A stretch of 39,647 bases of DNA from Candidatus Zixiibacteriota bacterium (lineage in GTDB: Bacteria > Zixibacteria > MSB-5A5 > DSPP01). The position numbers were made by a program, and so were the translations under genes. The notes below the pieces were generated by a model. It was not told the origin of the DNA and ran no database searches. It saw only the letters and a list, made by a program, of their open reading frames with translations. The number at the start of each line of letters is the position of its first letter. Positions within the stretch are counted from its first letter, which is position 1. Of the stretch, positions 1 through 7,087 are shown piece by piece. The stretch lies in the NCBI GenBank assembly GCA_022614805.1, contig JAKEHY010000011.1:1-39647 (forward strand). The letters are read 5' to 3'.

Positions 1-266
1 AAGATTTGCTCGTAATGCTCGTCAATTTCGTGAATGGTGGTGATGTTGGGGTGGTTCAAAACCGAAGCCGCCCGGGCCTCCTGGAAAAAGCGTTCCTTCT
101 GTCCCGGTTCAGAAGCCAGATAAGGGGGCAGAAACTTTAAGGCCACATCCCGCTCCAGCTTGGTGTCGTGGGCGCGATAAACCACCCCCATTCCCCCTTC
201 GCCCAATTTCTCTATGATTTTATAATGCGAAACGGTCTGCCCTATCATCCGGCTGTAATCTAACAT
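1..266 (-). CDS. Serine/threonine protein kinase, N-terminal part (runs off the left edge)
   Basis: The reverse strand from the ATG at 266 encodes the N-lobe of a Hanks-type kinase. It has the glycine-rich loop [12 protein letters not shown], followed by DVALKFLPP with the ATP-anchoring lysine, and then the alphaC region with glutamate in [16 protein letters not shown] and [13 protein letters not shown]. The motif [19 protein letters not shown] is classic for bacterial Pkn/PknB-like kinases. The catalytic loop and everything after it lie outside the window. The start is either Met at 266 or Met at 248; neither has a clear Shine-Dalgarno site. The gene is divergent from recR, with about 94 bases between them. 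The family call is secure; substrate and extracellular domains cannot be seen. Confidence 0.88.
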   Translation of the reverse strand, partial: MLDYSRMIGQTVSHYKIIEKLGEGGMGVVYRAHDTKLERDVALKFLPPYLASEPGQKERFFQEARAASVLNHPNITTIHEIDEHYEQI

Positions 267-325
267 CTTGGCAGGACTTTTGGAAACGGAAAAATTTCAA
301 GACCGGCTCCCATTGAAGGGCAAAC

Positions 326-354
326 TTGCTCCTCTTTAGGCGGAGTGTTATACT
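326..354 (+). promoter_or_regulatory. Promoter of recR, apparently leaderless
   Basis: TTGCTC at 326-331, a 17-base spacer and TATACT at 349-354. Only six bases separate the -10 box from the GTG start at 361, so transcription should begin at or next to the start codon. No Shine-Dalgarno sequence is possible in such a transcript. Inferred from sequence only. Confidence 0.6.
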
Positions 355-360
355 TTAATT

Positions 361-960
361 GTGAATTCTAACGGTTCGCCGGTTGACCGGTTGATAGAAG
401 AATTTTCCCGGCTCCCCGGCATCGGCAAAAAAACGGCGGCCCGGCTGGCCTTTCATCTTTTGAAAGCGGATGCCGAACGGGTGCAGTTTTTGGCCGAGGC
501 ACTTTTGGATTTGAAAGGAAAAATTCGGGCCTGTTCGGTTTGTTTCAACTTCAGCCACACAGACCCCTGCCCGATTTGTTCGGATGCAAAACGGGATACT
601 TCAATTATCTGCGTGGTAGAAGAGCCGGCCGATTTGGCGGTTATCGAGCGCAGCGGCGAATACCGCGGCCGGTATCACGTTTTAGGGGGCGTGCTTGCTC
701 CACTCGACGGGGTTGGCCCAGGGGAACTTCGCGTCAAGGAATTGCTTGCCCGGGCCAAAGAGGGGATTAAAGAAGTAATTCTGGCCACCAACCCTTCCAC
801 CGAAGGGGAAGCGACGGCGACTTATCTTGCCCGAGAACTGAAAGCGTTGAACGTTCGCGTCACCCGCATCGCCCGGGGCGTTCCGGTCGGGGGGGATTTG
901 GAATTTGTTGACCAGGGCACCCTTTTGCGCGCTTTTGCCGACCGGCAGGTAATGGATTAG
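361..960 (+). CDS. recR: Recombination mediator protein RecR
   Basis: A 199-residue protein of normal RecR length. It has an N-terminal helix-hairpin-helix (LPGIGKKTAARLAFHLL, about residues 18-34), a C4 zinc finger with Cys58, Cys61, Cys70 and Cys73, then a Toprim domain (ICVVEEPADLAVIE onward, with ATNPSTEGEATATYLARE). RecR works with RecF/RecO to load RecA on SSB-coated gapped DNA. The GTG start at 361 fits the family start and sits just after a promoter -10 box. The usual dnaX-ybaB partners are not upstream; instead a kinase gene is divergent. The gene is convergent with the PhoD-like gene, with 14 bases between stop codons. Confidence 0.97.
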   Translation: MNSNGSPVDRLIEEFSRLPGIGKKTAARLAFHLLKADAERVQFLAEALLDLKGKIRACSVCFNFSHTDPCPICSDAKRDTSIICVVEEPADLAVIERSGEYRGRYHVLGGVLAPLDGVGPGELRVKELLARAKEGIKEVILATNPSTEGEATATYLARELKALNVRVTRIARGVPVGGDLEFVDQGTLLRAFADRQVMD

Positions 961-970
961 GTTTTCCCAT

Positions 971-987
971 GCGGCTAAATGCCGCAC
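971..987. terminator. Small hairpin at the recR / phoD-like convergence
   Basis: TGCGGC-TAAAT-GCCGCA is a perfect 6-bp stem with a 5-base loop that overlaps the stop codon of the minus-strand gene and lies 11 bases after recR. It lacks a good T-run on either side, so it is at most a weak bidirectional terminator. Confidence 0.35.
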
Positions 988-3014
988 CAGAAAGGGCCGT
1001 TGGGTCCTTGGAAAACCCGATAGAGTTCCGAGACCACATCGGAGCCGGATAGGCGGCCATCGCAATTCACGTCGGAAAAACAAAAGTTGCAGTTTTCAGT
1101 CCCTGAAAAAATACAGTCCACCAGCAAAACAACGTCGCTTGCAGTGAAACTTCCATCCCGATTCAAATCTCCTATATGTTGCGGGGTGCAGACCGTGAAG
1201 CTGTAGCCCACCCGTTCCTGGTTCAAATAGTTTCTTCCGCTCCATTGCACCCGAACGCTGTCCCCGAAATCGGTAACGGTCGTCAAAGCGAACTGCCCCC
1301 CGCCCGGAAAAGCCCCGTGGCTGTAAGGGCCCCCTTTCAGCGAACCGCTCTGGTCCAGGGCCGCCCCGTGCATCACTGGAAATCCGGCTCCACCGCTGGT
1401 GGCATAGCCGCTGTTGGTGCCGTCATCAATCGCCAGCATATGGGCATCGCCGGATATCATACAGAGATTTTTAATGCCGTTTATTTTGATAAAGTCGGCC
1501 AACTCCCGGCGCTCGTTGGTATACTCAAACCAGCCATCCCCGCCGCCGGGGGAACCTATCCAGGGAAGCGTATTTACCCACACGATTAGAGGATAATTTG
1601 ATTTAGCGTTCAGGAGTTCCTGCTTGAACCAGGCTTTCTGCATGGTGCCCAGCATCGTTTTGGAAGCATCGTCGATTGCTGTTTCCGGGCTGCGCGCGGA
1701 GCGGGAATCGCAAACGATGAAATGCACCCGCCCCACATCGAACGTAAAGTAAATCGGGATATTCCCCGAGCCGGCGGCCAAAGGATAATGCGGCACATAT
1801 TCTTGGTAGGTCAGCCGCGCGGCCTGACGTCCTGGCGCCGTGGAGTCGGAATTGTTGGGGCCGTAATCGTGGTCGTCCCAGATGTAAGCGATGGCTACTT
1901 CTTGAAACAGTCTCAATTGATTGGGGGAGGCCAGAACCGTCTCATACGCCTGCCGGAAAAGATTCGGGGCGTTGACTCCGATGTTCTGATAGTGAAAGTC
2001 GCCCAAGTGAAAAAAGAAAAGCGGGTCCAGCGAGCGGATGGTCTCGAATACGGCGTGGTTGGAGCCGGTCAAAGCGCAGGAGCCGAAGGCAAACGTGAAC
2101 GTGGCGGTATCCTGCGGGAAGGTCTGAAATTGTCCGATTTTATCCGTGTCCAAAACGCCGCCGACTTCCAGAGCGTAGTAATACCTTTGGCGGGGAGCAA
2201 GCCCGCTCACTTCGAACCGGACTACCCGATTGTTTTCCGTCGTTACCGCCGTGTCCCAATTGGAATAGATGGGGGAAGAGAGGTCCGGCATCTGGCTTGC
2301 GGCAAGGCGAGCGATGCTGCCGTCCTGCGTTAGTTTCGCTTTTACTACAGCTGAATTGGGAGTCACTCCTCCCGACCAGAGAAATTCCACCTGCGAAGAA
2401 CTCGACACCAACTCCGTATCCCACACCAAGTCGGTACTTGTCGGAGCCGTTTGATGCACCTCCACCGACAAAAGATTTGTCCCCTGAACCAAATCGCCGA
2501 TAGAGTTGGAAATATCGATCGTCTCATAAACTCCGCCTTCGTGGGAAGCGGCCAGGGTGGAATGCACGACCGCTCCGCCCGGCATTGCGCGGCGGGCCAC
2601 TTCCACCCCGTTCAGATAGGCCACAAAGCCGTCGTCGTAATTGGTCGAAAGCGTAAGTTGGGTTATTTCCGCCGGATCGGAATTCAACTGAAATGAATGT
2701 CGGAATAAAGTCGTTATGTACTTGTTGTTCGCATCCGGCCCGAAAGGAATCGTTGTGGCAATGTAGGTTTCGCCGAATCCCAATACCCCCGGGCCGGAAG
2801 GCCAGCCGACATCATCATAGCCCGACTGATTCCACGATACGTCCGGGTATTGCGCATCCGCATAATATTTCCATACAGAAAGCTTTGAAATTAAAGTATC
2901 CGATTTTCCAGTAGGGGCAAGGGCGAAAGCAAAAAAGAAGCTAACCGAAAAAATCCGGAAGGAAGTCCGCTTGGCCGTGTTCACCTCTTTTCGCCCGACG
3001 TTTCGCATTCTCAT
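975..3014 (-). CDS. Secreted PhoD-like metallophosphoesterase with C-terminal dockerin-like repeats
   Basis: About 680 residues. After a signal peptide (SFRIFSVSFFFAFALAPTG) comes a beta-sandwich module (WKYYADAQYPDVSWNQSGYD), then a PhoD-type N-domain (FLWSGGVTPNSAVVKAKL), then the calcineurin-like PhoD catalytic core. Metal-site motifs are FAFGSCAL, FFFHLGDFHY, IWDDHDYGPNNSDS and MISGDAHM. PhoD enzymes are Ca/Fe-dependent phosphodiesterases or alkaline phosphatases. The last 65 residues are a dockerin-like pair, GDLNRDGSFTASDVVLLVD and SDVNCDGRLSGSDVV, with a cysteine-rich linker. The frame stays open up to an ATG at 3095, six bases from the tRNA, but the signal peptide suggests a start at 3014, 3008 or GTG 2984. 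The gene lies just downstream of tRNA-Asn and may share its transcript. Substrate unknown; dockerin function here (surface anchoring or complex assembly) is inference. Confidence 0.85.
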   Translation of the reverse strand: MRMRNVGRKEVNTAKRTSFRIFSVSFFFAFALAPTGKSDTLISKLSVWKYYADAQYPDVSWNQSGYDDVGWPSGPGVLGFGETYIATTIPFGPDANNKYITTLFRHSFQLNSDPAEITQLTLSTNYDDGFVAYLNGVEVARRAMPGGAVVHSTLAASHEGGVYETIDISNSIGDLVQGTNLLSVEVHQTAPTSTDLVWDTELVSSSSQVEFLWSGGVTPNSAVVKAKLTQDGSIARLAASQMPDLSSPIYSNWDTAVTTENNRVVRFEVSGLAPRQRYYYALEVGGVLDTDKIGQFQTFPQDTATFTFAFGSCALTGSNHAVFETIRSLDPLFFFHLGDFHYQNIGVNAPNLFRQAYETVLASPNQLRLFQEVAIAYIWDDHDYGPNNSDSTAPGRQAARLTYQEYVPHYPLAAGSGNIPIYFTFDVGRVHFIVCDSRSARSPETAIDDASKTMLGTMQKAWFKQELLNAKSNYPLIVWVNTLPWIGSPGGGDGWFEYTNERRELADFIKINGIKNLCMISGDAHMLAIDDGTNSGYATSGGAGFPVMHGAALDQSGSLKGGPYSHGAFPGGGQFALTTVTDFGDSVRVQWSGRNYLNQERVGYSFTVCTPQHIGDLNRDGSFTASDVVLLVDCIFSGTENCNFCFSDVNCDGRLSGSDVVSELYRVFQGPNGPFWCGI

Positions 3015-3100
3015 CGAAAAATACCGGTGGAAGCGGAAAAACACAAGCCGGCAACTTCTGTGCTTTTCACTCTTTCCCAAGGTCAGAAATTGCATAAAAT

Positions 3101-3175
3101 TGGCTCCCCGGGTAGGATTCGAACCTACAACCTAGCGGTTAACAGCCGCTCACTCTACCGTTGAGTTACCGGGGA
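3101..3175 (-). tRNA. tRNA-Asn (GTT anticodon)
   Basis: The reverse strand folds into a full cloverleaf. The 7-bp acceptor is TCCCCGG paired with CCGGGGA, the D-arm stem is ACTC/GAGT, the anticodon stem AGCGG/CCGCT encloses loop CTGTTAA with anticodon GTT, the variable loop has five bases, and the T-arm is GTAGG-TTCGAAT-CCTAC. The discriminator is G and CCA is encoded. The total of 75 bases includes CCA. Confidence 0.97.
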
Positions 3176-3189
3176 AGGGATTTTCAAAC

Positions 3190-3217
3190 AATATAGATTA
3201 CAAAACCCGGTTGTCAA
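3190..3217 (-). promoter_or_regulatory. Promoter of tRNA-Asn
   Basis: On the reverse strand TTGACA (3217-3212), a 16-base spacer and TATATT (3195-3190) place transcription initiation around 3183, about 8 bases before the mature tRNA 5' end. This is a near-consensus housekeeping promoter. Confidence 0.8.
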
Positions 3218-3274
3218 CTTTTTAGGCTGGCCGGTCCATATCTTAAAAATATACTTTAAAATCTTCATCCTTTT

Positions 3275-3313
3275 CCCTCCCCTTGAGGGGAGGGATTAAG
3301 GGTGGGGTCAACG
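3275..3313 (+). repeat. Intergenic hairpin repeat, family A (intact copy)
   Basis: CCCTCCCC (3275-3282), loop TTGA, GGGGAGGG (3287-3294), followed by ATTAAGGGTGGGGTC. The same layout (C-rich/G-rich hairpin then NNAAGGGTGRGG) recurs at 36198-36259, where the loop holds another repeat. No open reading frame covers it. Confidence 0.55.
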
Positions 3314-3349
3314 ACGGATTGAATGGAAAGCCGCCGCCAAAAAGAAGAA

Positions 3350-3381
3350 CCCCGCCCGGTGTCGCCACGCACCGAGCGGGG
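3350..3381 (-). terminator. Strong hairpin, probable terminator for leftward transcription
   Basis: CCCCGCCCGGTG (3350-3361), an 8-base loop and CACCGAGCGGGG (3370-3381) form a 12-bp stem with a single mismatch. On the reverse strand the stem is followed by TTCTTCTTTTT, a usable U-tract. No coding gene is visible upstream on that strand, so it may end a small RNA or an antisense transcript. Confidence 0.5.
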
Positions 3382-3797
3382 AGGAGGCGTAAGACGTTGA
3401 AAAGGAGGTAGAGTTGTTATCCTCTCACTCTCGAACCATTATTAATCAAAGAACGTGCCAAAAGATGGAATTCGCCTTGCCATGGGGCGATTTGGGGTCT
3501 CAAAAACCAGGTCTAACTTTTTTGGATTAAACGGGTTAGAATCAGATGTTCCGGGCTTTGCAGAGCCTTGTTGTCAAAGCTCGCCGAATCGCCGCTCGCT
3601 CGAAAATTGGGGGATATTAGACGATGACGTCAAGTTGTTCAGGCTGGTTGCGGCAGTGTCCTGCTATAATTCATTGACTGTTTGTAAATTACACGGGCGG
3701 CGAAAAACTGCCGGTCGGTTTCTTTGAAATGCCAAGATTTTTTGGTGTTGTGTAATTCCCCTTTGAAAAACTTAGCCTGTCGCTTACAAAAAAATAA
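3382..3797. other. Gene-poor stretch with an orphan extended -10 promoter
   Basis: About 400 bases with no convincing coding region. The reading frame at 3455-3727 has odd composition and no ribosome binding site. The stretch holds a strong AAAGGAGGT at 3401-3409 followed only by a short TTG frame, and an extended -10 element at 3662-3670. It could encode a small RNA. Confidence 0.4.
3662..3670 (+). promoter_or_regulatory. Extended -10 promoter TGCTATAAT
   Basis: TGC followed by consensus TATAAT (3665-3670) is an extended -10 element. No good -35 hexamer sits 16-18 bases upstream. The first recognisable gene downstream on this strand is the lysine-rich mini-gene at 3947, which has its own promoter at 3798. 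Confidence 0.45.
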
Positions 3798-3826
3798 TTG
3801 ACAACTACTTGCTAACCTATTTTAAT
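3798..3826 (+). promoter_or_regulatory. Promoter of the lysine-rich mini-gene
   Basis: TTGACA (3798-3803), a 17-base spacer and TTTAAT (3821-3826), giving a start near 3833 and a leader of roughly 115 bases before the mini-gene ATG at 3947. Confidence 0.7.
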
Positions 3827-3946
3827 ATCACCAGATGGAGCGGGCAAACCTAAAACGGGGCTCCACGAATGGGTCAGTTCGGGCCGTTTACTGGAGTTCC
3901 CTTCGGTCACCCTTTAACCCCCTAAATTAAGGAGGTGATTCCCTCG

Positions 3947-3997
3947 ATGAAGAAGATGAAAAAGACCAAGAAGGCCAAAAAGAAAGGCAAAAAGTAA
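3947..3997 (+). CDS. 16-residue lysine-rich mini-protein
   Basis: ATG at 3947 to TAA at 3995-3997 encodes MKKMKKTKKAKKKGKK, in which 11 of 16 residues are lysine. It is preceded by TAAGGAGGTGAT (3928-3939), an almost full complement of the 16S rRNA 3' tail, seven bases before the ATG. It also has its own near-consensus promoter and a strong terminator about 50 bases after the stop. A promoter, long leader, ideal Shine-Dalgarno site, short frame and terminator together are what a real, highly expressed small gene would show. The peptide would be extremely basic, so binding to DNA, rRNA or another polyanion is plausible but is inference. It could instead be a leader peptide or only the translated mark of a regulatory RNA. 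Confidence 0.65.
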   Translation: MKKMKKTKKAKKKGKK

Positions 3998-4047
3998 AGC
4001 CTTAGTACCCCCGGGCGTGAGCGTACCGCTCGGGTTGGCATTGTAGA

Positions 4048-4080
4048 AAAATCCCGTCCCAAAAGGGCGGGATTTTTATT
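4048..4080 (+). terminator. Rho-independent terminator of the mini-gene
   Basis: The arm AAATCCCGTCCC (4049-4060) pairs with GGGCGGGATTT around an AAAA-type loop and is followed by TTATTT. A nearly identical hairpin ends the second cupredoxin gene at 5684-5715. Confidence 0.85.
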
Positions 4081-4220
4081 TGAAAAAGTTGGCATGGCCA
4101 TTTCTTCGGTTGCCGTAACCGTTGCCTCTTTTGCGCCGTTGTTATTAGTTCGCGCAGGATAAAAGTCTCAAAGTTTTCAGCTTTGGTATAGCGAAGGGGA
4201 AAAAAATTTTGAGGATTTGC

Positions 4221-4268
4221 CAACGTTTTGACCTTCCCACACGTAAAACAAACAGTTAACATAGACGA
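4221..4268 (+). promoter_or_regulatory. Shared upstream block of cupredoxin gene 1
   Basis: The 48 bases starting CCAAC at 4221 align without gaps to 5076-5123 upstream of cupredoxin gene 2. They contain TTGACC (4229-4234, against TTGGCG in the second copy) and the identical tail CAGTTAACATAGACG (4254-4268). An imperfect hairpin follows (GACCGTGG / CCACGACGG). This is a duplicated promoter/leader. The exact -10 box is unclear: AACAGT is 17 bases after the -35, whereas TAACAT lies further down. Confidence 0.45.
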
Positions 4269-4349
4269 CCGTGGTTTTCCACGACGGCGTTTTTAATGCG
4301 GGCGACGGTCTCGGTTTGGTCCGGGGGCGAAAAGAGAAGGAGGTTGCTG

Positions 4350-4892
4350 GTGCGTCTGAAAAATCTACTTCAGTTCCTTTTGGTTTTTTCCTTCTTTCCT
4401 TCCATAACTTGGGGGCAGGTGGTGGACGTGGAGATCGGAGACACCTTTTTTTCGCCGAAAAATTTGACCGTTCAACCGGGGACTACCGTACGTTGGACCC
4501 ATATGGGCGCTTTACTCCACACCACCACGGCCGACGATGGAAGCTGGAATTCCGGCACCCTGTCCAACGGCCAAACCTTTCAGTTTGCTTTCAATCAGCT
4601 CGGAGTTTTCCGTTACTTTTGCACTTTTCATGGACTCCCCGGGGGGGTAGGCCAGTCGGGTATAGTGACCGTCTGCACAGTGGCCAAGGGAGACCTGAAT
4701 GGTTCGGGGGGTTTGAGTGGCGCCGATATTGTGTTGCTGATAAATTGCACGTTCAACCAGAATGGAACCGGAACGGTCGGCGGCGACTGCAACCTCTGCT
4801 ACGCGGACGTAAACTGCACGGGGAACCTCTCCGGCGCAGATATCGTAGCGCTAATTGCGGCGACATTCAACGAAGCACCCTTCCCCTGCTGA
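4350..4892 (+). CDS. Secreted cupredoxin with Gln axial ligand, fused to dockerin-like repeats
   Basis: A 180-residue protein from GTG 4350, chosen because AGAAGGAGG lies seven bases upstream and a signal peptide begins here (LLQFLLVFSFFPSITWG). A plastocyanin/azurin-like domain follows (about residues 24-108: VDVEIGDTFFSPKNLTV). Copper ligands by position are His57, Cys91 and His94 (FRYFCTFHG). The fourth, axial position is Gln102 where the paralogue has Met102, as in plant stellacyanins. The C-terminal half is a dockerin-like pair (GDLNGSGGLSGADIVLLI and ADVNCTGNLSGADIVALI) with cysteine pairs. It is probably an exported blue-copper electron carrier that is attached or assembled through the C-terminal module. 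It forms a tandem pair with the gene at 5195. Fold is secure; electron-transfer partner unknown. Confidence 0.85.
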   Translation: MRLKNLLQFLLVFSFFPSITWGQVVDVEIGDTFFSPKNLTVQPGTTVRWTHMGALLHTTTADDGSWNSGTLSNGQTFQFAFNQLGVFRYFCTFHGLPGGVGQSGIVTVCTVAKGDLNGSGGLSGADIVLLINCTFNQNGTGTVGGDCNLCYADVNCTGNLSGADIVALIAATFNEAPFPC

Positions 4893-5194
4893 ACAAAAGG
4901 GTCTAAAAGGAGATGGGGTTTTTACTTTGAAAGATTGGCATGGGCGTTAGTCCCGATATCGAAAATATCCCCCCTCCTTGTCCCGCTCTTATGATTGCGT
5001 AGCGGATAAAAGGCCGGGGGCGATTTCCCGGGCACCCTGGAAGGCATAAAAATTTGCGCCGAACGCCAACATCTTGGCGTTTAGTTCCGTAATTCTATCA
5101 GTTAACATAGACGGCTGTAGTTCCCCACTGCGGCGTCATGGGCGCAAACGGCGGTCCGGTTTTTTCCGGGCCAAAAACAGAAGGAGGTAGTGGT
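4893..5194 (+). other. Leader region between the two cupredoxin genes
   Basis: No gene. The region repeats elements found before the first cupredoxin gene: TTGAAA-type sequence followed by TTGGCATGG (4925-4943 against 4081-4098), GGATAAAAG, the 48-base block at 5076-5123 and the AGAAGGAGG ribosome binding site. I see no terminator after gene 1 that resembles the two strong ones nearby, so partial read-through into gene 2 is possible. Confidence 0.5.
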
Positions 5195-5632
5195 ATGTTT
5201 TTGAAGAAACTGTTTTTCAATTTTTTGGGGTTCGTCCTTCTGCCTTCCCTTCTGTGGGGACAGACAGTCGATGTGGAGGTGGGAGACAGCTTTTTTGCCC
5301 CGAAGGATTTGACCATCCAGAAGGGGACTACCGTGCGATGGACGAATCTGGGTTTTCTCGTTCACACGAGTACCGCTGATGCCGGAACCTGGAATTCCGG
5401 CGCTCTTTCCACCAACGACTCTTTTCAGTTCACTTTCAATCAGCCGGGGTCTTACCGGTACTACTGCGTTTTCCACGGAGGGCCGGGAGGATTCGGGATG
5501 GCCGGCACCGTAACCGTGGAGGACCCTTTAGCCAATGCCCCCTCCTTCGGCTGGACCGGGCTGACCCTGCTTTTTTGCGCCCTTGCGGGAGCGGGCATCT
5601 GGTTTTTGAGTAAAAGAGAACCGCTCACGTAA
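5195..5632 (+). CDS. Cupredoxin with C-terminal membrane anchor
   Basis: A 145-residue paralogue of the preceding gene, starting at ATG 5195 behind AGAAGGAGG. It has a signal peptide (LFFNFLGFVLLPSLLWG) and a cupredoxin domain in perfect register with its neighbour. The ligands are His57, Cys91, His94 and a normal axial Met102 (YYCVFHGGPGGFGMAG). In place of the dockerin module it ends in one hydrophobic helix (GWTGLTLLFCALAGAGIWFL) followed by SKREPLT, a plausible membrane anchor. It probably carries electrons at the outer face of the cytoplasmic membrane. The two genes arose by tandem duplication including the leader, then diverged in C-terminal fate and axial ligand. Confidence 0.88.
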   Translation: MFLKKLFFNFLGFVLLPSLLWGQTVDVEVGDSFFAPKDLTIQKGTTVRWTNLGFLVHTSTADAGTWNSGALSTNDSFQFTFNQPGSYRYYCVFHGGPGGFGMAGTVTVEDPLANAPSFGWTGLTLLFCALAGAGIWFLSKREPLT

Positions 5633-5683
5633 GCTGTCACCTTGCCGTCTTCGCTTGTCGAAGCCGCTTTTTAGTTTGAGGAT

Positions 5684-5715
5684 AAATCCCGCCTTTGGGC
5701 GGGATTTTTATTTTG
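5684..5715 (+). terminator. Terminator after the cupredoxin pair
   Basis: AAATCCCGCC and GGCGGGATTT pair around a short TTTG loop and are followed by TTATTTT. It is the same type as the hairpin at 4048-4080. Confidence 0.85.
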
Positions 5716-5958
5716 GAAGACCCGGCTAAACAAAAAGACCATGTAGTAGGAGGCGGCTTTTAGTAATATCAAAACAAAATTCTTTTCCCCATTTCCCTTG
5801 TCGGTGGACGGAGGCCAAAACGGTTCAATTGCGTTCACACGCATTCGGGCCGACCCGATCTTGACTATCAAGAGGTTTGAGGAGTAGGCGTTAAAAAAGA
5901 AAGAGCGGAATAGCCCGCCCTTGACAAACCCTGCCAGTGGGATTTCCTTTGCGCACGC
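5716..5958. other. Intergenic region, no gene seen
   Basis: No coding signal. TTGACA at 5921-5926 could be a -35 element for the next gene, but the hexamer 17 bases on (TTCCTT) is a poor -10, so no promoter is claimed. Confidence 0.4.
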
Positions 5959-7071
5959 GTGCGGAAGTTGACCTACGATTACAAGGATATTTTCTTTGCC
6001 CCTCGATTCGCCCTTTCCGGAAAGAAAATACGGGTCGCCTTCGGGGGGCTTTTGGCCGGCTATGCCGGATACCTCCTTTTGGCCTATTTGAACCAGTGGA
6101 TGCAGGGCCAGTCGCCGGGCGAGACCTGGAACGATTATTCGATTTTCCCGTACTTCGACCTCGAGGAGGGGGGGCTTTGGGGGGGACTTTTGGCCATTGC
6201 GCTTTTTGCCTGGCTCGGTTTCTGTTACCTCACCTCCAGTTTCGTTTCCGCCAAGCTGAACTTCGAGGAACTCCACGGGAATCCCTTCTTCTCCGCGCGG
6301 GATGCCGTTGGGTATCTTTTCGAACACAAACGCAAGCTTTATTTGCCCCCTTTTTTCATCTTTCTTTTTTCGCTTCTGGTTTTGGTGATGCTGGCGGTGC
6401 CCGTCCTCCTGGGGAAAATCCCGGGCTTGGGCGAGCTGGGGCTTTCGATTTTCTTTCTTTTTCCTCTTATGATTTTTGCGGGTGTTTTGGTTTTCGTATG
6501 GGTCGTTTTGACGGTGGGAATTTTCTTCGGCCCGACCATCGCGGCCGTCGAACCGGGGGATACCTTCGAGGTGGTCTTCAACCTTTTCAACTCCATCTGG
6601 CGGCAGCCCTGGCGGTTTGCGGGCTATAACGGCATCGGCCTGGGGCTGGCCAAGCTGGCGAGCCTGGCTCTGGCCTATTTCTTTTTGCTTTCGGTCGGGC
6701 TTTTTGACTTTCTCGCCTCGGCTGTTGTCGGTTACCGCTGGGACTATCTTTTGGAAACGGCCCTGGGATATTTCCGGCCGGATGCCCCGGTGGTGATTTT
6801 TGCCACTTCACTTTTCTCCTGGGGAGATGCGGTCATCCACCTGCCGGTATCGGAAGGGGCGCCGGAACTGGACCGAATCGGCCAATTCTCCTCGCTGCTT
6901 TTGGGGCTTTGGTTTTTTGTTCTGCTCCTGTTTTCACTGGCCTACGGGCTTTCGGTGGTCTTTGCCACCCAGGTTCTGGCCTATCTGGCCGTCCGCAAAA
7001 AGGAGGGGGCGGATTTGCTCTCCGTTTCTCCCCTTGGGGCGGAAGCCGTGCCGGTGGTCGAGCCGCAGTAA
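5959..7071 (+). CDS. Polytopic membrane protein, unknown function
   Basis: A 370-residue protein with about seven to eight predicted membrane segments, including VAFGGLLAGYAGYLLLAYL, GLWGGLLAIALFAWLGF, LFSLLVLVMLAVPVLL, FPLMIFAGVLVFVWVVL, LASLALAYFFLLSVGLF and GLWFFVLLLFSLAYGLSVVF. The N-terminus (KLTYDYKDIFFAPRFALSGKKI) looks cytoplasmic, and the layout resembles uncharacterised proteins annotated only as integral membrane proteins. The GTG at 5959 is the best start in frame; it lacks a Shine-Dalgarno site. I recognise no catalytic motif. The gene is followed after 51 bases by the pyr run, which has its own promoter, so a functional link is not implied. Confidence 0.8.
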   Translation: MRKLTYDYKDIFFAPRFALSGKKIRVAFGGLLAGYAGYLLLAYLNQWMQGQSPGETWNDYSIFPYFDLEEGGLWGGLLAIALFAWLGFCYLTSSFVSAKLNFEELHGNPFFSARDAVGYLFEHKRKLYLPPFFIFLFSLLVLVMLAVPVLLGKIPGLGELGLSIFFLFPLMIFAGVLVFVWVVLTVGIFFGPTIAAVEPGDTFEVVFNLFNSIWRQPWRFAGYNGIGLGLAKLASLALAYFFLLSVGLFDFLASAVVGYRWDYLLETALGYFRPDAPVVIFATSLFSWGDAVIHLPVSEGAPELDRIGQFSSLLLGLWFFVLLLFSLAYGLSVVFATQVLAYLAVRKKEGADLLSVSPLGAEAVPVVEPQ

Positions 7072-7087
7072 GGTTTTTCCGCTTGCT

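Noticed and set aside
3414-3530. 38-residue frame starting at TTG behind AAAGGAGGT
   Set aside because: The ribosome binding site is good, but the start is TTG, the peptide has no recognisable features, and no plus-strand promoter precedes it.
3455-3727. 90-residue plus-strand reading frame
   Set aside because: No ribosome binding site, mixed composition, and an internal promoter element; probably chance.
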